Positions 1-5,294 of a DNA stretch of 5,294 bases are shown piece after piece (positions within the stretch are counted from its first letter, which is position 1; every line of letters begins with the position of its first letter). Source of the DNA: Oscillospiraceae bacterium (GTDB taxonomy: Bacteria > Bacillota_A > Clostridia > Oscillospirales > Oscillospiraceae); contig CADAPN010000138.1 in NCBI GenBank assembly GCA_902789835.1, positions 1 through 5,294 on the forward strand, read 5' to 3'. The position numbers and the translations under genes were made by a program. The notes under the pieces were generated by a model, which saw only the letters and a program-made list of their open reading frames with translations, searched no databases and had not been told where the DNA came from.

Positions 1-768
1 GAGTTTTTTTCCGCCCCCGACCAGAAGAAACTCCATATCAGGGTATTTTTGTGTCAGCTGCTCTGCCGCTTTCAGGAAGAGCTCCTGGCCTTTTCGGAGA
101 TCATCAAATCCCCCGACAAAGCCCACCCGAAAGCGGTCATTCTGTTTTTGTTCCGCTTTGCCGGCTTCGTCCGCACGCATCACAATCCAGGAAGGATTGC
201 AGTTGTTGATCTGTATTTTGAATTTGGGCTTGCTCCGCGCTTTGATCAGCGGATGCCGATCCAGGATCACATCTCTGTCATAGGCACACTGGCACACTAC
301 CTGTCTGGCTTTTCGCAGGCAGATTCCCTCGCAGCCCCACTGATACAGGATCCGAAGCCGTTTCTTCCATCCGTATCCGGCGCTTTTCACCAGTTCGTAG
401 CCGATCATGTCCTTCCGGATCATCAGGACCAGATTCCTGACGCCGTAGAGGCTCAGCCCGATGGCCGGCGGCACGTCAAAGGCGATCACCGCGTCATAGC
501 GGCTCTTCGCAATACGCTTTAAGACCGGGCGGTTATCCAGGAGGATTCGCGCCTCTTCCGGCAGGAAACGCGGCGCGTGCTCCGGCTTCTTCATCTGCAC
601 ATCGGCACGCAGTCCGTATGGCTGAAGGGCCGCTTCTTCATCGGCGCAGCAGAGCTCGGCGCCCTTTTTCCCGGCCAGAAATCGGGCCAGTTCCAGAAAC
701 CGCAGCTCTCCCCCGGTCGGTTTTTTCTCCGCAATGATCCCGGATGAATAGAGTAGGATCTTTTTCAT
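1..768 (-). CDS. GT4-like glycosyltransferase, 3' end cut by window edge
   Basis: This frame stays open from the ATG at 768 to the window edge, giving 256 codons with no stop. It begins MKKILLYSSG, followed by a glycine-rich TGGELRFLELARFLAG segment (about residues 18-33), typical of the N-terminal Rossmann domain of GT-B glycosyltransferases. From about residue 211 the second Rossmann domain starts: RVGFVGGF, then LRKGQELFLKAA (K226, G227), then MEFLLVGGG (about 245-253). This matches the opening of the Glycos_transf_1 nucleotide-sugar-binding domain. The family's E-x7-E motif would lie beyond the edge, and some 100 or more residues are probably missing. No signal peptide or membrane segment is visible, so it is probably cytosolic or membrane-associated, transferring a sugar from an activated donor to a glycan or lipid acceptor; donor and acceptor cannot be read from the sequence. 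Its start lies one base after the stop of the upstream glycosyltransferase and has no clear Shine-Dalgarno sequence, so translation is probably coupled. Family call is firm; specific role is unknown. Confidence 0.88.
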   Translation of the reverse strand, partial: MKKILLYSSGIIAEKKPTGGELRFLELARFLAGKKGAELCCADEEAALQPYGLRADVQMKKPEHAPRFLPEEARILLDNRPVLKRIAKSRYDAVIAFDVPPAIGLSLYGVRNLVLMIRKDMIGYELVKSAGYGWKKRLRILYQWGCEGICLRKARQVVCQCAYDRDVILDRHPLIKARSKPKFKIQINNCNPSWIVMRADEAGKAEQKQNDRFRVGFVGGFDDLRKGQELFLKAAEQLTQKYPDMEFLLVGGGKKL

Positions 769-769
769 C

Positions 770-1885
770 TCAGTGCCGCCGTGAAGATCTGTAAGGGCTG
801 TTTTCAGCCAGTTCCAGGAAAATCTTCTCTATATTCTCGAAACAGAGCTGATAGTCAAACTTCTCAACGGCCAGCTTCCTCCCCGCTTCTCCCATTCTTT
901 TGCGAACCTCGGGGTTCTGATACAGAAGGACGATGGCGTCCGCCAGCGCCTCGGCCGAGCGCCTGGTCACGACAATGCTTGTCACCCCAGGCTGCGTTGC
1001 CTCCATCAGGCCGGGTACATCGCTGATAATGACGGGAATCCGGCAGGCCTCTGCCTCTACCGCCGAAACACCGAAGGACTCCGAATCCGTCACGGAGGGT
1101 ACAACCGCGATATCCATGTTGGCCCACTCTGTGGCCGCATCCTCCTGAGAGATGAAGCCAAGCCATTTTGTGATCTCTTCAATCCCGAGTTCCGCCGTCA
1201 GTCTGCGGTATTCGGCTTCGCAGGGGCCTTCCCCTGCGATCCTGAGTTCCACCGGGATCTCCGGATGCTGCTGTTTTACCAGCGCCACAGCCTTCAGGAG
1301 CACGTCAATCCCGTATTTCGGTTTCAGTGCCTTTACAGTCCCGATGACGAAGCGGCCGTCGTTTTCTTCCCTGCTGCGCCTCTCCGGCGAGAAGAGCTCT
1401 GTTTTCACGCCAAACGGCGTCACATAGAATTTCTTGTCGGTATACTTGCCAACCTCTCTGGCCATGGCCGCGCTGGTTGAAAGCAGGCAGGCCGCGTGCT
1501 CCAGGCTGTACTGCAGCAGGGCCCGGTGCATCGGGCTCTTGTGCGGGAAGGTATAGACGTCTCCCCCCCACACCGAGAGCGCATAGTTTTTCAGCCCTGC
1601 AATACCGGCCGCCGTACCGTAACTGGTCGCGTAATGCACGCTGATGATATCCGGTGCGATTTCCGCAACAATGCGTCTGATCTTCGGTGTTTTCAGCAGA
1701 TACTTGAGTTTCTTGCTGTCCGACTGCTGCCAGTCCACCCCACAGTCCAGGAAATGGACCGTGACGCCTTCGATCTCTCCGGGGAAAAATGAAATCACGT
1801 GTACTTCATAGCCCCTCGAGACAAAGTATCCGCACCATTTTTGGGTATGATAATTGTTGGCCGGCGCAAGGAAAAGAATTTTCAT
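770..1885 (-). CDS. GT4-family glycosyltransferase, complete
   Basis: A complete 371-residue protein of the usual length for a GT-B fold glycosyltransferase. The N-terminal acceptor domain opens with MKILFLAPANNYHTQKWC and a SRGYEVHVISF strand. The segment ISVHYATSYGTAAGIAGL (about 81-98) and the VWGGDVY loop (105-111) are typical of GT4 enzymes. The C-terminal donor domain begins near residue 179 (FVIGTVKALKPKYGIDVLLKA) and continues through LRIAGEGP (214-221). The E-x7-E motif that contacts the nucleotide sugar is present as E269 and E277 (ESFGVSAVE), followed by PVIISDVPGL. The enzyme probably adds a sugar during surface polysaccharide, teichuronic-like polymer or glycolipid assembly; the donor and acceptor are not predictable here. 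The ATG at 1885 fits the family N-terminus, and an in-frame TGA 12 bases upstream rules out a longer start. Its only good Shine-Dalgarno match (GGAG, 1901-1904) sits 15 bases away, which is unusually far. It is the first gene after the promoter near 1944-1972 and is followed one base later by a second glycosyltransferase. Confidence 0.93.
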   Translation of the reverse strand: MKILFLAPANNYHTQKWCGYFVSRGYEVHVISFFPGEIEGVTVHFLDCGVDWQQSDSKKLKYLLKTPKIRRIVAEIAPDIISVHYATSYGTAAGIAGLKNYALSVWGGDVYTFPHKSPMHRALLQYSLEHAACLLSTSAAMAREVGKYTDKKFYVTPFGVKTELFSPERRSREENDGRFVIGTVKALKPKYGIDVLLKAVALVKQQHPEIPVELRIAGEGPCEAEYRRLTAELGIEEITKWLGFISQEDAATEWANMDIAVVPSVTDSESFGVSAVEAEACRIPVIISDVPGLMEATQPGVTSIVVTRRSAEALADAIVLLYQNPEVRKRMGEAGRKLAVEKFDYQLCFENIEKIFLELAENSPYRSSRRH

Positions 1886-1900
1886 GAGTGTAGATCAAAG

Positions 1901-1904
1901 CTCC
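1901..1904 (-). promoter_or_regulatory. Distant Shine-Dalgarno candidate for the first glycosyltransferase
   Basis: GGAG on the minus strand is the only plausible ribosome binding site in the leader. It is separated from the ATG at 1885 by 15 bases, against a usual 5-9. The start itself is well supported by the conserved N-terminus and by an upstream in-frame stop, so the site is either weak or brought closer by RNA folding. Confidence 0.35.
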
Positions 1905-1928
1905 GTTCTTCAGCAGAAATCACCGTGC

Positions 1929-1939
1929 AGAATAATTCT
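1929..1939. repeat. Small perfect inverted repeat at the predicted transcription start
   Basis: AGAAT-A-ATTCT is an 11-base perfect palindrome with a one-base centre. It lies 4 bases downstream of the -10 hexamer, across the expected transcription start near 1937. A repressor site there would block initiation, but arms of five AT-rich bases in an AT-rich region can arise by chance. The palindrome is certain; a regulatory role is inference. Confidence 0.3.
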
Positions 1940-1943
1940 ATAT

Positions 1944-1972
1944 ATTATACCATCTGATACGAAAAAATACAA
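1944..1972 (-). promoter_or_regulatory. Sigma-70/SigA-type promoter for the glycosyltransferase operon
   Basis: Read on the minus strand, the -35 is TTGTAT (1967-1972; four of six matches to TTGACA), the spacer is exactly 17 bases (1950-1966), and the -10 is a perfect TATAAT (1944-1949). It is preceded by TGG, giving the TGn extended -10. Transcription would begin near 1937, about 50 bases before the glycosyltransferase ATG at 1885. The region is strikingly AT-rich against its GC-rich surroundings and lies just after the mutS2 terminator, where a new transcription unit is expected. This is the best promoter match I can see in the window. Confidence 0.85.
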
Positions 1973-1973
1973 T

Positions 1974-1993
1974 ATATGGATTCTGTTCCATAT
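1974..1993. repeat. Inverted repeat abutting the -35 element, candidate regulator site
   Basis: ATATGG (1974-1979) and CCATAT (1988-1993) are perfect six-base inverted arms around an eight-base spacer. The repeat ends one base before the -35 hexamer (1967-1972), the usual place for a dimeric activator or for a repressor that occludes RNA polymerase. It also falls just after the terminator T-run. The repeat is seen directly; protein binding is inferred, and I do not recognise the motif as belonging to a named regulator. Confidence 0.35.
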
Positions 1994-1994
1994 G

Positions 1995-2040
1995 AAAAAG
2001 CAGGAGGGGAATTGCTCTGTTCCGGGCAGTCCCCCTCCTG
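1995..2040 (-). terminator. Rho-independent terminator of the era-recO-mutS2 operon
   Basis: On the minus strand CAGGAGGGGGA (2030-2040) pairs with TTCCCCTCCTG (2001-2011) in an 11-base-pair stem with one G-U pair. The 18-base loop can add a short TGC/GCA pairing. The stem is followed by CTTTTTC (T-run at 1995-1999). The hairpin begins two bases after the mutS2 stop codon, so it ends that operon and insulates the glycosyltransferase promoter downstream. The opposite side also carries T-rich sequence (TTTTATTT, 2041-2048), so it could terminate in both directions, but no plus-strand gene is present. Confidence 0.9.
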
Positions 2041-2042
2041 TT

Positions 2043-4412
2043 TTATTTCAGCTCGACAACGGTTACTCCCGCTTCGCCCTCTCCGTACCGGCCGAGTCGG
2101 AAGCTCTTGACCAGCTTGTTTCGTTTGAGCATCTGCTGAACCGCTTCCCGCAGTGCTCCCGTCCCCTTGCCGTGGATGATAGTTACCGTTTTCATTCTCG
2201 CCATCGCGGCGCTGTCAAGGTAGCGCTCGGCAGCCAGCACCCCCTCCAGGGACTCCATTCCCCGTAGGTCGATCTCCGAGGCGACATGCACCAGTCTTGT
2301 CCCCACGGATGCTGCGGGCGCTGCCTTCTGCGGCTTTTTCGTCTCGCCCTCCAGCAGAAGCACCTCGTCTTCCCTGGCGCTCACGTTCATGATTCCGGCT
2401 TTCAGGTTTACGGTCCCGTCCTTATTGACGGAGACGACCTCGGCCTTGACGCCCATGGCTTTGATTTTGACGGTGTCCCCGACACGAAGCTTTCTCGAGG
2501 ACTTCTTCTCCTCTTCCGCGGGAAGATCCTCCGTCTCGCGCAGAGAGGCCTCTTTTTCATTCAGTCTCCTGCGAAGTTCCGTTCTCGCGCGGTTGATCTC
2601 ATCGGCCTGCTGCTCGTCGTTTGCATGACGGCGCATCTCATCGAGTTCCGCGTAGACGCTCTCCGCCGTCTCACGCGCCTCGTCCAGAATCCGCTGGGCA
2701 TCGCGGCGGGCCTTGATCTCCGCTTTCTCCAGGCGCACGGAAAGCTCCGCACGAAGCTGGGAGGCTTTTTTCTCTTCTTCCGCGGCCTTTTTCAGGTGCG
2801 CGGCTGCTGTTTCTCTCTCCCGCTCCAGCGCGTGACGGGTCTGCTCCAGCTTCTCGATCGTGGCTTCAAAGCTCTGCGTCTCCGTTCCGATCCGGTCGGC
2901 CGCATCCCGGATGATGCTCTCATCCAGGCCCAGCCGTTTGGAGATTGCAAACGCGTTGGATTTGCCCGGGATTCCCACCAGCAGGCGATAGGTTGGCCGC
3001 AGGGTTTCCACATCGAACTCACAGGAGGCGTTCTGAACCCCCGGCTCGTTCGTGGCATAAATCTTCAGCTCCGCATAATGGGTCGTTGCGGCAATCATGG
3101 CACCGCATTTTCTGGCATGCTCAATAATTGCGATGGCAAGCGCCGCACCCTCCGTCGGATCGGTGCCCGCGCCCAGCTCGTCGAACAGGACCAGCGAGCG
3201 GTCCTCACAGGTGTCCAGAATCTCCACGATATTCTTCATGTGGGCCGAGAAGGTGGAGAGATTCTGTTCAATGCTCTGCTCGTCGCCGATATCGGCAAGG
3301 ATATGGGAGAAGACCGGCAGTGTGCTTCCGTCCGAAGCGGGGATGTGCAGCCCGCACTGGTTCATGGCCGAGAGCAGCCCGATGGTTTTCAGGGCCACGG
3401 TCTTGCCGCCGGTGTTCGGTCCGGTGATCACAAGCGTGTCAAATTCTTCCCCGAGATTCAGGTCAATCGGCACCGCTTTTGCCGGGTCCAGGAGCGGATG
3501 CCGCGCCCGGCGCAGATTGATACTCCGTTCGGAGAGCTCCGCCGCCGTGGCGTCCATTTTATACGACAGGCGCGCTTTGGCAAAAATGAGATCCAGCCGT
3601 ACCAGCAGGACGCAGTCCTCGGAAAAGTCGTCCGCATGCTCGGCACACTCGGCGGAGAGCTCGGCCAGGATCCGTTCAATTTCCAGTTTTTCCTTTGCCG
3701 CCAGCTCCCGCAGCTCGTTGTTTGCCTTCACCGCCGCCATCGGCTCGATAAACAGCGTCATGCCGGAAGATGAGATATCATGCACCAGCCCCGGCACCGC
3801 GCTCTTGTGATCGGCCCGAACCGGCAGGACATAGCGGTCGGACCGCATGGTGATAATCGGCTCCTGCAGTGCCTTGGCGTAGGACGGCGAGGCGAGGATT
3901 TTGTTAAGCGCTTCTCTGGCCCGTGCCGAAGCCGCCCTCATTTTGCGGCGGATATCGGCGAGATCGGACGATGCGCTGTCGGCGATCTCATCCTCCGCCG
4001 GAATCGCGGTATAAATCCGCTCTTCCAGGTACTTGTTGGCACGCAGTGCGTGAAAGAGGCTGTCGATGCTGGTTTTTTCGTTTTTCTCCTCGGCGAGATA
4101 GGCTTTGCACAGTCTCGCGCAGCGCGCGAGGCCTGCAATGTCCAGCAGTTCCCGCGTGTTCAGCGCTCCGCCGAGTCTCGCCCGCTCAAGTGCCGGACGG
4201 ATGTCCCGTGCCCCGGAAAAAGACGGGCTTCCCCGCAGTGTCATCAGCCGCGCGGCGTCGCTTGTCTCCGTCAGCCGACGCCGGACTTCCTCTGTATTCC
4301 CCGAGGGCTGAAGCTCCCTTGCCGCCGCTTTCCCGAGCTCGGATTCGGCCTGAGCCGCAAGCATTTCCAGAACAGCCGGAAGTTCCAGGGTGAAATATGA
4401 CTTCTCCAACAT
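2043..4412 (-). CDS. mutS2: MutS2 ATPase/Smr-domain protein
   Basis: A complete 789-residue MutS2, matching the family's usual length of about 780-790. It lacks the mismatch-recognition domain of MutS and begins directly with the lever/core region. The ABC-type ATPase is intact: Walker A GPNTGGKT (331-338), signature-like STFSAHMKNI (387-396), Walker B LVLFDE (407-412, D411/E412) followed by LGAGTDPTEG, and TTHY with H445. A long charged helical stretch at about 510-635 is probably coiled coil. A small beta-rich module (about 642-688, RVGDTVKIKAMG onward) resembles the KOW/SH3-like domain of the family. After a K/P/A-rich linker comes the C-terminal Smr domain (about 711-789) with IDLRG (714-718) and HGKGTG (747-752). 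MutS2 proteins are linked to recombination control and, in Bacillus subtilis, to sensing and splitting collided ribosomes; which applies here is not visible. The ATG follows a GAGGA site that overlaps the recO stop. The terminator begins two bases after the stop codon. Confidence 0.98.
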   Translation of the reverse strand: MLEKSYFTLELPAVLEMLAAQAESELGKAAARELQPSGNTEEVRRRLTETSDAARLMTLRGSPSFSGARDIRPALERARLGGALNTRELLDIAGLARCARLCKAYLAEEKNEKTSIDSLFHALRANKYLEERIYTAIPAEDEIADSASSDLADIRRKMRAASARAREALNKILASPSYAKALQEPIITMRSDRYVLPVRADHKSAVPGLVHDISSSGMTLFIEPMAAVKANNELRELAAKEKLEIERILAELSAECAEHADDFSEDCVLLVRLDLIFAKARLSYKMDATAAELSERSINLRRARHPLLDPAKAVPIDLNLGEEFDTLVITGPNTGGKTVALKTIGLLSAMNQCGLHIPASDGSTLPVFSHILADIGDEQSIEQNLSTFSAHMKNIVEILDTCEDRSLVLFDELGAGTDPTEGAALAIAIIEHARKCGAMIAATTHYAELKIYATNEPGVQNASCEFDVETLRPTYRLLVGIPGKSNAFAISKRLGLDESIIRDAADRIGTETQSFEATIEKLEQTRHALERERETAAAHLKKAAEEEKKASQLRAELSVRLEKAEIKARRDAQRILDEARETAESVYAELDEMRRHANDEQQADEINRARTELRRRLNEKEASLRETEDLPAEEEKKSSRKLRVGDTVKIKAMGVKAEVVSVNKDGTVNLKAGIMNVSAREDEVLLLEGETKKPQKAAPAASVGTRLVHVASEIDLRGMESLEGVLAAERYLDSAAMARMKTVTIIHGKGTGALREAVQQMLKRNKLVKSFRLGRYGEGEAGVTVVELK

Positions 4413-4416
4413 CTCT

Positions 4417-4421
4417 TCCTC
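4417..4421 (-). promoter_or_regulatory. Ribosome binding site of mutS2, overlapping the recO stop
   Basis: GAGGA on the minus strand lies four bases before the mutS2 ATG at 4412 and shares bases with the recO TGA (4420-4422). Ribosomes finishing recO therefore stop on the mutS2 initiation region, which favours coupled translation and confirms the chosen start. Confidence 0.75.
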
Positions 4422-5166
4422 ACAGATTTCGTATCAGGTTCTTATAATACGTCAGCGTCGAAAAGCTTCTTCCGGAGCACTGCAGCAGCCAGTTCTCCGC
4501 CGCATCCGCAAGCAGATGCAGGTCCTCATCTCCAATACGGAAGGACAGCAGCTTTTTGGCCGGGGCCCGGACAAGATACCGCAGCGCCGCCAGTGCGTTT
4601 TCGCTCAGGGGCAGCGTTCTGCCCGCCTTCCGGCAGCTTCGGCATACGACCTGTCCATCCTCCAGGGCGAAGACCGGTTCCCGGATCTCCGACCGGCCGC
4701 AGACCGCACAGAAATCGCCTGCCGGCGCATAGCCCTCCTCGGTCATCAGGCGCAGCTCAAAGGCCGCCTTGATTTTTTCCGGGCTGTACAGTCCTTCGCT
4801 CAGGGCATAGAGGCAGTTCAGCCCGAGCTGCATCAGTTCCGGTTCGGGCTGCTCCTCTCCGGCGTACTGCTCGAGGCACTCGGAAAAGTAGCTCCCCAGC
4901 GCCAGGCGGTCCAGATTCATGCGAAGCCCCTGAAAGGCTTCCTTCGTAATGCCTTCCCGGACCGTATACCGGCCGTTCTTTTCAAAGAGCGTCAGCTCCG
5001 CATAGGTCAACTGCTGTGTTGCCGCCGCAATGCGGCTCTTCTTGCTGAGGGCCCCGTGAGCGGCGAGCGTCAGTTTTCCGGCATCCGCCGTCAGCGCGGT
5101 CAGAATCCGGTCCGACTCCTTAAAGCGCACTTCCCGGAGAATGAGCGCGTTTTCCGTCCGGAACAT
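4420..5166 (-). CDS. recO: DNA repair protein RecO
   Basis: A complete 248-residue protein, within the usual RecO length of about 240-260. The N-terminal OB-fold shows the characteristic opening ALILREVRFKESDRILTALT (7-26), then KLTLAAHGALSKKSR (31-45). The C-terminal part holds a four-cysteine zinc-binding motif, C153-x2-C156 and C175-x2-C178, present in many RecO proteins outside the enterobacteria. RecO works with RecR to displace single-strand binding protein and load RecA at gaps, and can anneal complementary strands. The gene starts six bases after the era stop and is followed seven bases later by mutS2. GGAG (5176-5179), nine bases before the ATG, overlaps the end of era and supports this start. 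Era-recO adjacency is common in Bacillota. No internal promoter is evident between recO and its neighbours. Nothing looks truncated or missing. Confidence 0.97.
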   Translation of the reverse strand: MFRTENALILREVRFKESDRILTALTADAGKLTLAAHGALSKKSRIAAATQQLTYAELTLFEKNGRYTVREGITKEAFQGLRMNLDRLALGSYFSECLEQYAGEEQPEPELMQLGLNCLYALSEGLYSPEKIKAAFELRLMTEEGYAPAGDFCAVCGRSEIREPVFALEDGQVVCRSCRKAGRTLPLSENALAALRYLVRAPAKKLLSFRIGDEDLHLLADAAENWLLQCSGRSFSTLTYYKNLIRNL

Positions 5167-5172
5167 GTGCTC

Positions 5173-5294
5173 TTACTCCGTGTAACCGAAGTTCCTCAGC
5201 TGCGCAAGCGAGTCGCGCCAGCTGTCTTTCACCTTGACCCAGGTCTGAAGGTTGACTTTCGTTCCGAGAAACGCTTCCATGTCTTCTCTGGCCA
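5173..5294 (-). CDS. era: GTPase Era, C-terminal end only
   Basis: Only the last 39 codons lie in the window; the reading frame enters from the right edge two bases into a codon and ends in TAA. The peptide includes EAFLGTKVNLQTWVKVKDSW and then a RNFGY tail. The pattern LGxKVxLxxWVKVxxxWR, ending in LxxFGY, is the conserved C-terminus of the Era KH domain, which binds the 3' end of 16S rRNA during 30S subunit maturation. The GTPase domain and the KH GxxG loop lie outside the window. The following recO starts six bases after the stop. Identification rests on a short but very characteristic tail plus the standard era-recO neighbourhood. Confidence 0.93.
   Translation of the reverse strand, partial: AREDMEAFLGTKVNLQTWVKVKDSWRDSLAQLRNFGYTE
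5176..5179 (-). promoter_or_regulatory. Ribosome binding site of recO inside the end of era
   Basis: GGAG on the minus strand lies within the final codons of era, just before its TAA (5173-5175), and nine bases ahead of the recO ATG at 5166. The position supports coupled translation of era and recO. Confidence 0.65.

Noticed and set aside
49..522. A 157-codon plus-strand open frame at the left end
   Set aside because: It is antisense to the partial glycosyltransferase, whose minus-strand frame is open across all of 1-768 and has clear GT-B motifs.
1886..1905. Possible short leader peptide using GGAG (1901-1904) and a nearby TTG
   Set aside because: The TTG begins only two bases after GGAG, too close for initiation, and the frame overlaps the glycosyltransferase without any sign of coding.
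1921..1993. A plus-strand promoter in the AT-rich intergenic region
   Set aside because: TATATT-like boxes exist on this strand, but no matching -35 lies at the proper distance and no plus-strand gene follows.
1886..2042. A riboswitch or T-box in the intergenic region
   Set aside because: The predicted leader is only about 50 bases and shows no T-box, SAM, TPP or similar conserved core. The only strong hairpin belongs to the mutS2 terminator.
2286..3773. A 495-codon open frame on the plus strand opposite mutS2
   Set aside because: It lies wholly antisense to an intact, motif-complete mutS2, and its translation shows no recognisable domain. Long antisense frames are expected opposite GC-rich genes.
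1..5294. Mobile element, CRISPR array, tRNA or phage-defence module
   Set aside because: I found no transposase or integrase coding, no regularly spaced repeats, no tRNA-like fold and no defence-type gene pair; the coding sequence is explained by five ordinary genes.

Overview
The window carries five protein-coding genes, all on the minus strand, so transcription runs from right to left. Both end genes are cut by the window edges. The gene content (Era, a zinc-finger RecO, MutS2 with an Smr tail, GT4 glycosyltransferases), the GAGGA/GGAG ribosome binding sites and the fairly G+C-rich coding sequence suggest a Bacillota/Clostridia-type bacterium. I cannot name the genus from sequence alone.

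Right-hand block (about 2043-5294) is a compact housekeeping operon in the order era (last 39 codons), recO, mutS2. The gaps between these genes are 6 and 7 bases, and each ribosome binding site lies at or across the preceding gene's stop codon, so translational coupling is likely. Era matures the 30S ribosomal subunit, RecO loads RecA during recombinational repair, and MutS2 is a MutS-like ATPase with an Smr domain linked to recombination control and, in Bacillus, to rescue of collided ribosomes. The operon ends in a strong GC-rich hairpin that begins two bases after the mutS2 stop codon.

The boundary (1886-2042) is the only real intergenic space. It holds the terminator and then an AT-rich promoter with a perfect -10 (TATAAT), an extended -10 TG, a 17-base spacer and a fair -35. 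Two short perfect inverted repeats flank it, one just upstream of the -35 and one over the predicted transcription start.

Left-hand block (1-1885) starts a new transcription unit of two GT-B fold glycosyltransferases (GT4-like) separated by a single base. The first is complete (371 aa). The second is cut by the window's left edge after 256 codons. Together they look like the beginning of a surface-polysaccharide or glycolipid gene cluster placed next to a core repair operon.

I see no mobile element, CRISPR array, tRNA, rRNA or frameshifted gene, and no clear evidence of a wholly new system. The most useful leads are the boundary promoter with its candidate operators, the poorly spaced ribosome binding site of the first glycosyltransferase, and the era-recO-mutS2 grouping.
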